58,327 nucleotides of DNA, taken from contig NZ_FWFG01000116.1 in NCBI RefSeq assembly GCF_900163655.1, forward strand, positions 1-58,327, in the 5' to 3' direction. A program made the translations under genes and the position numbers. This document shows positions 35,482 through 44,604 of this stretch, in pieces (the first letter of the stretch is position 1; every line of letters begins with the position of its first letter). The stretch is from Brachybacterium nesterenkovii. Lineage in GTDB: Bacteria; Actinomycetota; Actinomycetes; Actinomycetales; Dermabacteraceae. Below the pieces are notes generated by a model, which saw only the letters and a list, made by a program, of their open reading frames with translations, was not told the origin of the DNA and searched no databases.

Positions 35482-35796
35482 ATGAACGACAACACCACCG
35501 AGGTCGAGAACCTCGACAAGGAGGGGGCGCAGGCCTCCTCCTCCGAGCGCCCGTACCGCAAGGTGCTGCGCGGCTTCGTGACCTCAGACAAGATGGACAA
35601 GACCATCGTCGTCGAGGTCGAGGAGCGCGTGAAGCACGCTCTGTACGGCAAGGTCATGACCAAGACAAACAAGTTCAAGGCGCATGACGAGGAGAACGTC
35701 GCCGGCATCGGCGACCGCGTCCTCATCATGGAGACCCGACCGCTGTCGGCCTCCAAGCGCTGGCGTCTCGTGGAGATCCTCGAGAAGGCCAAGTGA
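35482..35796 (+). CDS. rpsQ: 30S ribosomal protein S17
   Basis: A primary 16S-binding protein of the small subunit. It is 104 residues, with [20 protein letters not shown] and [20 protein letters not shown]. An acidic extension of about 25 residues precedes the conserved core. I chose ATG 35482 because GAGGAG lies five to six bases upstream. GTG 35458, overlapping the rpmC stop, would add eight residues. It is the last gene of the S10 operon here, followed by a strong terminator. Confidence 0.95.
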   Translation: MNDNTTEVENLDKEGAQASSSERPYRKVLRGFVTSDKMDKTIVVEVEERVKHALYGKVMTKTNKFKAHDEENVAGIGDRVLIMETRPLSASKRWRLVEILEKAK

Positions 35797-35840
35797 TCCG
35801 CTCGCCGCGCTGACCGCAGGTCGGTCGCGGACGAGGTGTC

Positions 35841-35880
35841 AGAGCAGGCCCGCTCCCCAACAGGGGAGTGGGCCTGCTCT
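35841..35880 (+). terminator. Terminator of the S10 operon
   Basis: AGAGCAGGCCCGCTCCCC (35841-35858) pairs with 35863-35880 over 18 bp with a single G-U pair and an AACA loop. It separates S10 from the transporter gene and the spc operon. Confidence 0.87.
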
Positions 35881-35996
35881 CGTTGTCGGGTCTCTGACGC
35901 GCGGGACGTCCCGGTGCGGGCCTTCCCTTGATCGGCTCGCGGGCGGGACCTGCGTCTCGTCTGCGGGCGTCCATGTCCGCGAACGAGAGGCACCCC

Positions 35997-37742
35997 ATGG
36001 CACGGCCGCATGCAGGAGAGCGCACAGCACGAGCGGAGAGGCGCTTCCGCCTCGCGACGCGGCGACGGCGCCTCGAGGCGGACGACGTCCTGGTGGTCGA
36101 GCGCTCCAGCATCCGCAGCGCCATCTCCGGCACCGTCGTCGGCAACTTCATGGAGTGGTTCGACTTCGGCGTCTACGGGTACGTGACCGTCACGCTGTCC
36201 CAGCTGTTCTTCCAGACGGGCGACGAGCAGCTCGACGTGCTGCTCGCGTTGCTCGGCTTCGCGGTCAGCGTCGTCGTGCGCCCCCTCGGCGGCCTGGTCC
36301 TCGGCCCGCTCGGCGATCGCATCGGCCGCCAGAAGGTCCTGTTCTTCACGATGGCGGCGATGGCGATCGCGACGGCGCTCATCGGCGTGCTGCCCACCCA
36401 CGCGCAGATCGGGTTCCCCGCCGCGATCCTGCCGTACGTCCTGAAGATGGTGCAGGGCTTCTCGACCGGCGGCGAGTACGCGGGCGCAGCGACCTACGTC
36501 TCCGAGTTCTCCTCAGACCGCAAGCGCGGCTACTACGCCTCCTGGCTCGACATCGGCCCCTACCTCGGCTTCGCCACCGGCGCGGGCACGGTCGCGCTGG
36601 TCCACGCAATCGCCCCGGCCGGCTGGGGCGAGTCCGCGTTCCCGGACTGGGGCTGGCGCGTGCCGTTCCTCGTCGCGATCCCGCTGGGCGCGGTCGCGAT
36701 CTACTTCCGCGCCCGCATCCCCGAGACCCCGGCGTTCGAGAGCGCCGAGCCGGGCGCGGATGCGGCGCCCGAGGAGATCGTCGCCGATGACCCGCTGCAG
36801 GCGACCGGACTGCGCAGCGTCCTGCGCCACTACCGCAAGGAGCTTCTGGTCGCGATCGTGATCGTCGCGGCCGCGAACTCCGTCGGCTATGCCCTCACCA
36901 GCTACATGCCCACGTTCCTGGGCACGCAGCTGGGGCTCGACAAGATGCAGTCCGCCCTGCTCACGATCCCCGCGATGGTGCTCGTGGCCCTCAGCCTGCC
37001 CGCCATCGGACGCCTCTCCGACGCGATCGGCCGCCGCCGGGCGCTGCTGCTCGCGGCGATCGGCACGCTCGTGCTGTCCATCCCCTCGTTCTGGCTGATC
37101 CTGCACGCGACGAGCTTCGCCCTCACGCTGCTCGCGATGCTGCTGCTGGGCATCCCGACCGCGCTGTACCTGGCGATGCTCGCGCCGACGCTCCCGGCGA
37201 TGTTCCCCACCCGCGCCCGCTACTCGGCCATGGGCTTCGCCTTCAACGTGGCCGTCTCACTGTTCGGGGGGACGACGCCGCTGATCGCGCAGGCGCTGAT
37301 CGGCTGGACCGGGATCCAGCTCATGCCCGCGTTCTGGATCATGCTGCTGTCGGTGCTGTGCCTGCTGGCCCTCCCCGCCCTGCACGAGACCGCCGGGGCC
37401 CCGCTGCTGGGCTCCTACCCGACCGTCGAGCACGAGGACGAGGTCGCCGAGCTCGTCGAGGGCCAGGACGAGGACCCGCACCTGGACCTCGAGCGCATGC
37501 CGCTGGACGACGAGATCGTGGCCGTCCCGGTCGATGCGAGCGGTCAGGTGCTCGAGGACGTCGGGCCGGTCGTGCTTGACGACCTCTCGCCGCGCGACCG
37601 CACCCAGCTCGACGAGTACTACTCGACGCGGGAGATCCCGACGCTCGCGACGCTCACCGGCGAGATGCCCGCGATCGACCCGGGCGAGGCTCCGGACGCC
37701 GTCGCCGAGGGCTCGGAGGCTCCCGGCGCGACGCGGGCCTGA
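35997..37742 (+). CDS. MHS-family MFS transporter (ProP-like)
   Basis: A predicted proton-coupled symporter for an organic osmolyte or acid. The family includes ProP and citrate/ketoglutarate carriers, and the substrate is not readable here. The first helix motif GNFMEWFDFGVYGY and the MHS signatures GRQKVLFFTMAAMAIATALI and MVQGFSTGGEYAGAATYVSE are clear. About twelve transmembrane segments fill residues ~45-460. An acidic cytoplasmic tail of ~120 residues follows, longer than usual. The start is ATG 35997, with GAGAGG upstream. An in-frame ATG at 35973 is possible. It sits between the S10 and spc operons and is flanked by terminators, so it is probably transcribed on its own. Confidence 0.9.
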   Translation: MARPHAGERTARAERRFRLATRRRRLEADDVLVVERSSIRSAISGTVVGNFMEWFDFGVYGYVTVTLSQLFFQTGDEQLDVLLALLGFAVSVVVRPLGGLVLGPLGDRIGRQKVLFFTMAAMAIATALIGVLPTHAQIGFPAAILPYVLKMVQGFSTGGEYAGAATYVSEFSSDRKRGYYASWLDIGPYLGFATGAGTVALVHAIAPAGWGESAFPDWGWRVPFLVAIPLGAVAIYFRARIPETPAFESAEPGADAAPEEIVADDPLQATGLRSVLRHYRKELLVAIVIVAAANSVGYALTSYMPTFLGTQLGLDKMQSALLTIPAMVLVALSLPAIGRLSDAIGRRRALLLAAIGTLVLSIPSFWLILHATSFALTLLAMLLLGIPTALYLAMLAPTLPAMFPTRARYSAMGFAFNVAVSLFGGTTPLIAQALIGWTGIQLMPAFWIMLLSVLCLLALPALHETAGAPLLGSYPTVEHEDEVAELVEGQDEDPHLDLERMPLDDEIVAVPVDASGQVLEDVGPVVLDDLSPRDRTQLDEYYSTREIPTLATLTGEMPAIDPGEAPDAVAEGSEAPGATRA

Positions 37743-37779
37743 GGGCTCCTGGTGTCCTGAGGGCTCCGCGCGCGCTGGT

Positions 37780-37809
37780 GGCCGCCCGTCCCGACCGGGA
37801 CGGGCGGCC
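37780..37809 (+). terminator. Terminator after the MFS transporter gene
   Basis: GGCCGCCCGTCCCG (37780-37793) and its perfect complement (37796-37809) form a 14-bp stem, 37 bases after the stop codon. Confidence 0.8.
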
Positions 37810-37904
37810 CTCGCCGTCCGCGGGGCGCAGCGCGGCAACCTGCGCACGAGCGGCGCGGTACCCCGCGGGAGAGCAAGGACACAGCGGCGGGGCGATGGGC
37901 GGGG

Positions 37905-37934
37905 TTCTCACCGCGCCCCGCCCTCCCGTATGCT
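37905..37934 (+). promoter_or_regulatory. Probable spc operon promoter and leader
   Basis: TATGCT (37929-37934) is preceded by TTCTCA (37905-37910) with an 18-base spacer. Transcription near 37941 would give a leader of about 355 bases before rplN. The 555-base gap 37743-38297 holds the transporter terminator, this promoter and the leader, which has an isolated T6 run at 38157-38162. I see no gene or named riboswitch in it. Confidence 0.5.
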
Positions 37935-38297
37935 TGAACGGTTGCGATTCCGCACGACCACGCTGATGCGCCTCCCGAGGCGCCCGGTGGGGGAGTGAGG
38001 AGGAGCGGACGCCCGCGTCCATCCCCCGACGGAGACCTCGCATCGCCTCGTCCCGGTCCACCGGGACTGGCCCGCCCCGTGGGCGGCGAACGGCAGCCTC
38101 GCTGCCGCCGCCGCGTCAGGTCAGGCCCATAGGCGCTGCCCGAGTCCGACGGAGGGTTTTTTGATGCCCGCGGTCGATCGCATGCAACGGTCCGATATCC
38201 GTTCCGCCAGGCTCGTCCTCGCCGTGTCCGGTCCCGCGCCCCAGGGCGCTGGAGCCGAGCGGCGGAGAGAGAACCGGCGAGACGCAAGGAGAACTGA

Positions 38298-38666
38298 GTG
38301 ATTCAGCAGGAGTCGCGACTGAAGGTCGCCGACAACACGGGTGCCAAGGAGATCCTCTGCATCCGCGTTCTCGGCGGCTCCGGTCGCCGTTACGCCAGCA
38401 TCGGCGACACCATCGTGGCGACCGTTAAGGACGCCATCCCCGGTGGCAACGTGAAGAAGGGCGATGTCGTCAAGGCCGTCGTCGTGCGCACCACCAAGGA
38501 GCGTCGGCGCGCCGACGGCTCCTACATCCGCTTCGACGAGAACGCAGCGGTGATCCTGAAGGGCGACGGCGAGCCGCGCGGAACGCGCATCTTCGGCCCC
38601 GTCGGTCGCGAGCTCCGCGACAAGCGCTTCATGAAGATCGTCTCGCTGGCACCGGAGGTGCTGTGA
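38298..38666 (+). CDS. rplN: 50S ribosomal protein L14
   Basis: Lies at the subunit interface and binds the silencing factor RsfS. It is 122 residues. It begins [20 protein letters not shown] and contains [20 protein letters not shown] and [20 protein letters not shown]. The start is GTG 38298, with AAGGAGAA upstream. It is the first gene of the spc operon, which has its own promoter because a transporter gene separates it from S10. Confidence 0.97.
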   Translation: MIQQESRLKVADNTGAKEILCIRVLGGSGRRYASIGDTIVATVKDAIPGGNVKKGDVVKAVVVRTTKERRRADGSYIRFDENAAVILKGDGEPRGTRIFGPVGRELRDKRFMKIVSLAPEVL

Positions 38667-38667
38667 C

Positions 38668-39054
38668 ATGGCAAAGATGAAGATCAAGAAGGGTGACCTG
38701 GTCCAGGTCATCACGGGTCGCACGAGCGACGCCGACAAGGCCGCGAAGCGCGAGCTCGCCGCCGGCGACAAGGGCAAGCAGGGCCGGGTGCTCGAGGTCT
38801 ACCCCGAGGCGCAGAAGGTCCTCGTCGAGGGCGTCAACCGTCGCACCCACCACCTCAAGGCCAACCCGGCCGGCGGCGCGGGCGGCATCGAGCAGCGCGA
38901 GGCGCCGATCCACGTGTCCAACGTGGCGCTGGTCGACCCGGAGGACAACAAGCCCACCAAGGTCGGCTTCCGCGTGGAGACCGTGGAGCTGGAGAACGGC
39001 CGCACCAAGCAGGTGCGCGTCCGCTACGCCAAGCGCTCCGGGAAGGACATCTGA
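38668..39054 (+). CDS. rplX: 50S ribosomal protein L24
   Basis: An early assembly initiator of the 50S subunit. It is 128 residues with an N-terminal KOW motif ([20 protein letters not shown]) and [20 protein letters not shown]. The segment [19 protein letters not shown] makes the KOW loop longer than in E. coli. It starts one base after the rplN stop, and its stop overlaps the rplE start. Confidence 0.97.
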   Translation: MAKMKIKKGDLVQVITGRTSDADKAAKRELAAGDKGKQGRVLEVYPEAQKVLVEGVNRRTHHLKANPAGGAGGIEQREAPIHVSNVALVDPEDNKPTKVGFRVETVELENGRTKQVRVRYAKRSGKDI

Positions 39055-39626
39055 TGACCGAGACGAGCACCCAGGTGCGGGAGCTCCCGCGCCTGCAGCA
39101 GAAGTACCGCGACGAGATTAAGGGCGCGCTGACCGAGCAGTTCGGCTACGGCAACGTCATGCTCATCCCGGGCCTGACCAAGATCGTCGTCAACATGGGT
39201 GTCGGCGAGGCCGCTCGCGACTCCAAGGCGATCGACGGCGCGATCCGCGACCTGGCCTCCATCACCGGCCAGAAGCCGCAGGTCACGCTGGCCCGCAAGT
39301 CCATCGCGCAGTTCAAGCTGCGCGAGGGCATGCCGATCGGCGCCCACGTGACGCTGCGCGGCGACCGCATGTGGGAGTTCCTGGACCGTCTGCTGTCCAC
39401 GGCGCTTCCCCGCATCCGCGACTTCCGCGGCCTGAGCCCCAAGCAGTTCGACGGCAACGGCAACTACACCTTCGGTCTCACGGAGCAGGTCGTGTTCCAC
39501 GAGATCGACCAGGACAAGATCGACCGGACCCGCGGCATGGACATCACGGTCGTCACCACCGCCAAGACCGACGACGAGGGACGCGCGCTGCTCAAGCTGC
39601 TCGGCTTCCCCTTCAAGGAGAACTGA
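39054..39626 (+). CDS. rplE: 50S ribosomal protein L5
   Basis: Binds 5S rRNA and the P-site tRNA in the central protuberance. It is 190 residues, with [40 protein letters not shown] and [23 protein letters not shown] 39054 shares a base with the rplX stop (TGATG). Confidence 0.97.
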   Translation: MTETSTQVRELPRLQQKYRDEIKGALTEQFGYGNVMLIPGLTKIVVNMGVGEAARDSKAIDGAIRDLASITGQKPQVTLARKSIAQFKLREGMPIGAHVTLRGDRMWEFLDRLLSTALPRIRDFRGLSPKQFDGNGNYTFGLTEQVVFHEIDQDKIDRTRGMDITVVTTAKTDDEGRALLKLLGFPFKEN

Positions 39627-39627
39627 C

Positions 39628-39813
39628 ATGGCAAAGACCGCTCTCATCAAGAAGCAGGAGGCGAAGCCGAAGTTCGGCGTTCGCGCCTACACCCGGTGCC
39701 AGCGCTGCGGCCGTCCGCACTCCGTGTACCGCAAGTTCGGGCTGTGCCGCGTGTGCCTGCGCGAGATGGCTCACCGCGGTGAGCTCCCCGGCGTCACCAA
39801 GAGCAGCTGGTAA
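39628..39813 (+). CDS. rpsN: 30S ribosomal protein S14, zinc-binding (type Z)
   Basis: A small-subunit head protein of 61 residues. The two CxxC pairs of the zinc-ribbon form are present: [20 protein letters not shown]. This is therefore the C+ short paralog, not the longer zinc-free S14 that some actinobacteria keep elsewhere for zinc limitation. It ends [11 protein letters not shown] as expected. Confidence 0.97.
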   Translation: MAKTALIKKQEAKPKFGVRAYTRCQRCGRPHSVYRKFGLCRVCLREMAHRGELPGVTKSSW

Positions 39814-39876
39814 GGACTATCGCCACAGGTCCTGTGCGGAAGCACAGGAAACCGCGGTGAGGAAGAAGCAAACGAC

Positions 39877-40275
39877 ATGACCATGACCGACCCGATCGCG
39901 GACATGCTGACGCGGATCCGTAACGCCTCCGGGGCGTACCACGACACCGTGTCCATGCCGTACTCGAAGTTGAAGTCCCGTATCGCGGACATCCTGAAGG
40001 CCGAGGGCTACATCCTCGACTGGCGCGAGGAGGAGGCCGAGGTCGGCTCGACTCTCGTGCTGGAGCTCAAGTACAGCAGCAGCCGTGAGCGCGCCATCTC
40101 GGGCATCCGCCGGATCAGCAAGCCCGGCCTGCGCGTGTACGCCAAGTCGACCAATCTGCCCAAGGTGCTCGGCGGCCTGGGCGTGGCCATCCTGTCCACG
40201 TCCTCCGGCCTCCTGACCGACAAGCAGGCAGCGCAGAAGGGTGTGGGTGGGGAAGTCCTCGCCTACATCTGGTAA
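39877..40275 (+). CDS. rpsH: 30S ribosomal protein S8
   Basis: A primary 16S-binding protein, and in E. coli the repressor of the spc operon. It is 132 residues, with [20 protein letters not shown] at the start and [20 protein letters not shown]. The C-terminus [20 protein letters not shown] is canonical. The 63-base gap after rpsN holds no visible terminator. Confidence 0.97.
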   Translation: MTMTDPIADMLTRIRNASGAYHDTVSMPYSKLKSRIADILKAEGYILDWREEEAEVGSTLVLELKYSSSRERAISGIRRISKPGLRVYAKSTNLPKVLGGLGVAILSTSSGLLTDKQAAQKGVGGEVLAYIW

Positions 40276-40294
40276 GCGGAAGAGGAGAGGCGAA

Positions 40295-40837
40295 ATGTCC
40301 CGCATCGGACGCCTGCCGGTCGCAGTGCCGGCCTCTGTCCAGAACGTCACCATCCAGGACCGGACCGTCACGGTCACGGGCCCCAAGGGCGAGCTGAAGC
40401 ACGTCGTGCCCTCGCCCCTGACCGTCGAGCGCGCGGAGGACGGCACCATCGTCGTCCACCGCCCGGACGACGAGCGCGAGAACAAGGCCCTGCACGGCCT
40501 CACGCGCACCCTGATCGCGAACATGATCACCGGTGTCACCGACGGCTTCACCAAGAAGCTCGAGATCGTCGGCACCGGCTACCGCGTCACCGCCAAGGGC
40601 ACGGACCTCGAGTTCGCGCTCGGGTTCTCCCACCCGGTCGTCATCAAGGCGCCCCAGGGGATCACCTTCGCGGTCGAGACGCCGACCAAGTTCTCGGTCA
40701 GCGGCATCGACAAGCAGCAGGTCGGAGAGGTCGCGGCGAACATCCGCAAGCTCCGCAAGCCCGAGCCGTACAAGGGCAAGGGCGTGCGCTACGCCGACGA
40801 GGTCGTCCTGCGCAAGGCCGGAAAGGCTGGTAAGTGA
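40295..40837 (+). CDS. rplF: 50S ribosomal protein L6
   Basis: Lies by the sarcin-ricin loop and factor-binding site. It is 180 residues, starting [20 protein letters not shown]. It contains [11 protein letters not shown]-like core sequence ([20 protein letters not shown]) and the C-terminal signature [29 protein letters not shown] precedes ATG 40295. Confidence 0.97.
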   Translation: MSRIGRLPVAVPASVQNVTIQDRTVTVTGPKGELKHVVPSPLTVERAEDGTIVVHRPDDERENKALHGLTRTLIANMITGVTDGFTKKLEIVGTGYRVTAKGTDLEFALGFSHPVVIKAPQGITFAVETPTKFSVSGIDKQQVGEVAANIRKLRKPEPYKGKGVRYADEVVLRKAGKAGK

Positions 40838-41226
40838 TCATGGGTTACGCAAGCAAGCACTCCGTCGGCGGCCGCGGCAGCCGACTGCGCGCCCGTGGAC
40901 GCCGTCACCTGCGCGTAGGCCGTCGTGTGGTGGGCACCCCGCAGCGCCCCCGCCTGGTGGTCACCCGCAGCCAGCGCCACGTGTTCGTGCAGATCGTGGA
41001 CGACTCCAAGGGCATCACCCTGGCGTCGGCCTCGACCATGGAGAAGGACCTGCGTGCGGCGAGCGAGACCAAGTCCGACAAGGCCCGCTCCGTCGGCGCC
41101 CTCGTCGCCGAGCGCGCCAAGGCCGCCGGCATCGACGCGGTCGTCTTCGACCGCGGCGGCAACAAGTACCACGGCCGTGTGGCCGCCGTCGCCGACGGCG
41201 CCCGCGAGGCCGGGCTGACGCTCTGA
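40834..41226 (+). CDS. rplR: 50S ribosomal protein L18
   Basis: Binds 5S rRNA in the central protuberance. It is 130 residues from GTG 40834, which overlaps the rplF stop as GTGA and has GGAAAGG seven bases upstream. The ATG two codons later (40840, [13 protein letters not shown]) is an equally possible start. [20 protein letters not shown] and the ending [20 protein letters not shown] are typical. Confidence 0.95.
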   Translation: MIMGYASKHSVGGRGSRLRARGRRHLRVGRRVVGTPQRPRLVVTRSQRHVFVQIVDDSKGITLASASTMEKDLRAASETKSDKARSVGALVAERAKAAGIDAVVFDRGGNKYHGRVAAVADGAREAGLTL

Positions 41227-41256
41227 TCGCCCCCGGACAGGAGAAGAGGATCTGAT

Positions 41257-41946
41257 ATGGCTGCACAGCAGCGAAGCAACGGTCCCGCGGCCTCCGGCCG
41301 GCGGGACGACAACACCAGCAGCAACGATCGCGGCACCGGTCGCGGCGACCGCCAGGGCGGGCGTCGCGGCGAGGGCCGCGGCGGCCGCAACCAGGAGGCC
41401 GAGAAGTCGGCGTTCCTCGAGCGCGTCGTGAGCATCAACCGCGTGTCGAAGGTCGTCAAGGGCGGCCGGCGCTTCTCGTTCACGGCCCTCGTGGTCGTGG
41501 GCGACGGCGACGGCACTGTCGGCGTCGGCTACGGCAAGGCCAAGGAGGTCCCCGCAGCGATCTCCAAGGGTGTCGAGGAGGCGAAGAAGAACTTCTTCCG
41601 CGTCCCCCGCATCCAGGGCACGATCGTCCACCCGGTCCAGGGCGAGCAGGCAGCGGGCGTCGTCCTGCTGCGTCCGGCCGCTCCGGGAACCGGCGTGATC
41701 GCCGGCGGTCCGGTGCGCGCGGTGCTCGAGTGCGCCGGCGTGCACGACGTGCTGTCCAAGTCGCTCGGCTCGACCAACGCGATCAACATCGTGCGGGCGA
41801 CCATCGCGGCGCTCCAGCAGCTCGAGGAGCCGGAGGCCGTCGCGGCTCGTCGCGGTCTCCCCGTCGAGGACGTCGTCCCGGCCCCGCTCCTGCGTGCGCA
41901 GGCCGCGGGCCGCGCCGCCGCCCGCGCCGAGAAGGTGGGTGCGTGA
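41257..41946 (+). CDS. rpsE: 30S ribosomal protein S5
   Basis: Lies at the mRNA entry site and affects fidelity. It is 229 residues. The conserved core begins at [20 protein letters not shown] and includes [21 protein letters not shown] Gly/Arg/Asn/Gln-rich N-terminal extension of about 48 residues is absent from E. coli S5 but common in actinobacteria. The stop shares a base with the rpmD start. Confidence 0.97.
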   Translation: MAAQQRSNGPAASGRRDDNTSSNDRGTGRGDRQGGRRGEGRGGRNQEAEKSAFLERVVSINRVSKVVKGGRRFSFTALVVVGDGDGTVGVGYGKAKEVPAAISKGVEEAKKNFFRVPRIQGTIVHPVQGEQAAGVVLLRPAAPGTGVIAGGPVRAVLECAGVHDVLSKSLGSTNAINIVRATIAALQQLEEPEAVAARRGLPVEDVVPAPLLRAQAAGRAAARAEKVGA

Positions 41947-42125
41947 TGCAGCTGAAGGTGACCCAGACCCGCTCGGAGATCGGCGGCACCCAGCCCCAGC
42001 GCGCCACGCTGCGAGGCCTCGGCCTCAAGCGCATCGGCGACACGGTGGTCAAGGAGGATCGTCCCGAGATCCGCGGCATGATCCGCGCCGTCACCCACAT
42101 GGTGACGGTCGAAGAGGTGAAGTGA
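41946..42125 (+). CDS. rpmD: 50S ribosomal protein L30
   Basis: A small 59-residue protein of the large subunit. [20 protein letters not shown] and [20 protein letters not shown] match the family over its whole length. ATG 41946 overlaps the rpsE stop (TGATG), and rplO begins two bases after its stop. Confidence 0.95.
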   Translation: MQLKVTQTRSEIGGTQPQRATLRGLGLKRIGDTVVKEDRPEIRGMIRAVTHMVTVEEVK

Positions 42126-42127
42126 CG

Positions 42128-42580
42128 ATGACCGAGAACAACCCGATCAAGCTCCACGACCTGCGCCCCGCGCCCGGCGCCAAGACCGCGCGCACCCGCG
42201 TCGGCCGTGGTGAGGGCTCCAAGGGCAAGACGGCCGGCCGCGGCACCAAGGGCACCAAGGCCCGGTACCAGGTCAAGGCCGGCTTCGAGGGCGGCCAGAT
42301 GCCGCTGCACATGCGCCTGCCGAAGCTGCGCGGGTTCACCAACCCGTTCCGCGTCGAGTACCAGGTCGTGAACCTGTCGGCGCTGGCCGAGGCCTTCCCC
42401 GAGGGCGGCGACGTGACCGTCGACGACCTCGTGGCCAAGGGCCTGGTCCGCAAGAACCAGCCGGTGAAGGTGCTGGGCTCCGGCGACCTGAGCGTCAAGC
42501 TCGACGTCACCGCCCAGAAGTTCTCCGCCTCGGCGGAGCAGAAGATCACTGCGGCGGGCGGAACCGTCACGGTCGCGTGA
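42128..42580 (+). CDS. rplO: 50S ribosomal protein L15
   Basis: A late assembly protein of the large subunit. It is 150 residues, with [39 protein letters not shown] and [19 protein letters not shown]. It is the last ribosomal gene of the spc operon. secY follows after 87 bases that contain a new promoter. Confidence 0.97.
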   Translation: MTENNPIKLHDLRPAPGAKTARTRVGRGEGSKGKTAGRGTKGTKARYQVKAGFEGGQMPLHMRLPKLRGFTNPFRVEYQVVNLSALAEAFPEGGDVTVDDLVAKGLVRKNQPVKVLGSGDLSVKLDVTAQKFSASAEQKITAAGGTVTVA

Positions 42581-42591
42581 TCGACCCCTTT

Positions 42592-42621
42592 TTGACGGGG
42601 CATCGCGGCGCACAATAGCCT
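42592..42621 (+). promoter_or_regulatory. secY promoter inside an inverted repeat
   Basis: TTGACG (42592-42597) and TAGCCT (42616-42621) have an 18-base spacer, so transcription would start near 42628. The spacer and -10 lie within an 18-bp imperfect inverted repeat: 42595-42612 complements 42621-42638 at 15 of 18 positions. Confidence 0.65.
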
Positions 42622-42638
42622 GTGCCGCGGTGCCCCGT
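42595..42638. repeat. 18-bp imperfect inverted repeat between rplO and secY
   Basis: ACGGGGCA-T-CGCGGC-G-CA on the left mirrors TG-T-GCCGCG-G-TGCCCCGT on the right around CAATAGCC. In read-through RNA from the spc operon it would be a strong hairpin. As DNA it spans the secY promoter and could be an operator. Confidence 0.75.
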
Positions 42639-42667
42639 CGCCGTTTTCGACCCCTGAGGAGGGCTCC

Positions 42668-43978
42668 GTGAAGAACGCCTTCATCCGCGCGTTCAGCACC
42701 CCGGACCTGCGATCCAAGATCCTGTTCACGCTCGGGCTGCTGGCGATCTACCGGCTGGGCGTGTTCATCCCGACCCCGGGGTTCGACTACACCACGGTCA
42801 AGCAGTGCGCGACCGACGCCATGCAGGGTGACTCCGCCGGGCTGCTGGGCATGGTGAGCCTGTTCTCGGGCGGCGCGCTCCTGCAGCTGTCCGTCTTCGC
42901 CCTCGGCGTGATGCCCTACATCACCGCCTCGATCATCATCCAGCTGCTGCGCGTGGTGATCCCGCGCTTCGAGGCCCTCCACAAGGAAGGCCAGTCGGGC
43001 ACCGCGAAGCTCACGCAGTACACGCGCTACCTGACCATCGGACTGGCCGTCCTGCAGTCGACGACGATCATCACCCTCGTCCGCTCCGGCGGCTTCTTCC
43101 CCAACTGCTCGCCGACCGCGCTGCTGCCCGACCAGTCCGCCCTGATGCTGCTGCTCATGGTGCTGACGATGACCGTCGGCACGGTGCTCATCATGTGGAT
43201 GGGCGAGCTCATCACCGAGCGCGGCGTCGGCAACGGCATGTCCCTGCTGATCTTCACGTCGATCGCCGCCTCGTTCCCCGGGGCGCTCACGCAGATCTGG
43301 AAGCTGCAGGGCCAGCTCACGTTCTGGCTCGTCATGCTCGTGGCCGTGGTGGTCATGGTCGGCGTCATCTTCGTCGAGCAGTCCCAGCGCCGCATCCCCG
43401 TGCAGTACGCCAAGCGCATGGTGGGGCGCCGCACCTACGGGGGCGCCTCGACCTACATCCCGATCAAGGTGAACCAGGCCGGCGTCATCCCCGTCATCTT
43501 CGCGAGCTCCATGCTCACGGTCCCGCAGCTCATCGCGCAGTTCGGGGACCCCTCGGCCTCCTGGGTCCGCTGGATCATGGACCATGTCGTCCAGGGCCAG
43601 AACTTCTCTTGGATCCACACCCTGCTGTACACGGGCCTGATCATCTTCTTCGCCTTCTTCTACACGTCGATCACCTTCAACGCCGAGGAGATCGCCGACA
43701 ACATGAAGAAGTACGGCGGCTTCATCCCGGGCGTCCGCGCCGGGCGCCCCACGGCGCGCTACCTGCAGTACGTCATCAACCGCATCCAGACCGCGGGCGC
43801 CATGTACCTCGCGGTCATCGCCCTGATCCCGATGCTCGCCCTCGTGTTCCTGGGCACGAGCCAGAACTTCCCGCTGGGAGGCGCGTCGATCCTCATCATC
43901 ATCGGCGTCGGCCTGGACACCGTGAAGCAGATCGACGCCAAGCTCCAGCAGCACCATTACGAAGGGATCCTCCGCTGA
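42668..43978 (+). CDS. secY: Preprotein translocase subunit SecY
   Basis: The channel subunit of the Sec translocase. It is 436 residues with ten predicted transmembrane helices. The conserved start is FSTPDLRSKILFTLGLLAIY, and the helix-2 region contains LQLSVFALGVMPYITASIII. ITERGVGNGMSLLIFTSI and the cytoplasmic-loop motif YGGFIPGVRAGRPTARYL are typical. GTG 42668 has GAGGAGGG upstream. The stop overlaps the adk start, which keeps the usual secY-adk-map order. Confidence 0.97.
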   Translation: MKNAFIRAFSTPDLRSKILFTLGLLAIYRLGVFIPTPGFDYTTVKQCATDAMQGDSAGLLGMVSLFSGGALLQLSVFALGVMPYITASIIIQLLRVVIPRFEALHKEGQSGTAKLTQYTRYLTIGLAVLQSTTIITLVRSGGFFPNCSPTALLPDQSALMLLLMVLTMTVGTVLIMWMGELITERGVGNGMSLLIFTSIAASFPGALTQIWKLQGQLTFWLVMLVAVVVMVGVIFVEQSQRRIPVQYAKRMVGRRTYGGASTYIPIKVNQAGVIPVIFASSMLTVPQLIAQFGDPSASWVRWIMDHVVQGQNFSWIHTLLYTGLIIFFAFFYTSITFNAEEIADNMKKYGGFIPGVRAGRPTARYLQYVINRIQTAGAMYLAVIALIPMLALVFLGTSQNFPLGGASILIIIGVGLDTVKQIDAKLQQHHYEGILR

Positions 43979-44604
43979 TGAACCAGCCCGCCGCCGCCCA
44001 GACCCCCGAGCAGCCCGGCTCCGCGCAGCCCGCCCCCGCCCGTCGCCTCCTGATCGTCGGACCCCCCGGGGCCGGCAAGGGCACCCAGGCCGCGCGCATC
44101 GCCGAGTCCCTCGCGATCCCCGCCATCTCCACCGGCGACATCTTCCGCGCCAACGTGGGCCAGCAGACCGAGCTGGGCGTGCTCGCCAAGTCGTACATGG
44201 ACAAGGGCGAGTACGTGCCCGACTCGGTCACCAATGACATGGTCGACGCGCGCCTGCACGAGGCCGATGCCGCCGACGGCTTCCTGCTCGACGGCTACCC
44301 CCGCACCCTCGCGCAGGTCGATGCCCTCGATGCGATGCTCGAGCGCCTGGGCACCTCCCTGGACGCCGTGGTGCTCCTGGAGGTCGACCTCGAGGAGGTC
44401 GTCGGGCGCCTCGTCCAGCGCGGCCGCGAGCAGGGCCGCTCCGACGACACCGAGGAGACGATCCGCCGCCGCATTGAGGTCTACACCGAGCAGACCTCCC
44501 CGCTGATCGACGTGTACGAGAAGCGCGGACTGGTGCGCCGGGTCGACGGCATGGCCTCGATCGACGCGGTGACCGCCGCGATCATGGAGGCGCTGGGCGC
44601 GTGA
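43978..44604 (+). CDS. adk: Adenylate kinase
   Basis: Interconverts AMP+ATP and 2 ADP. It is 208 residues. The P-loop GPPGAGKGTQAARIAE, the AMP-binding STGDIFRANVG and DGYPRTLAQ are present. The LID is the short form without a Cys4 zinc site (QRGREQGRSDDTEETIRRRI). About 22 Pro/Ala/Gln-rich residues precede the P-loop strand. ATG 43978 overlaps the secY stop, and the adk stop overlaps the map start. Confidence 0.95.
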   Translation: MNQPAAAQTPEQPGSAQPAPARRLLIVGPPGAGKGTQAARIAESLAIPAISTGDIFRANVGQQTELGVLAKSYMDKGEYVPDSVTNDMVDARLHEADAADGFLLDGYPRTLAQVDALDAMLERLGTSLDAVVLLEVDLEEVVGRLVQRGREQGRSDDTEETIRRRIEVYTEQTSPLIDVYEKRGLVRRVDGMASIDAVTAAIMEALGA

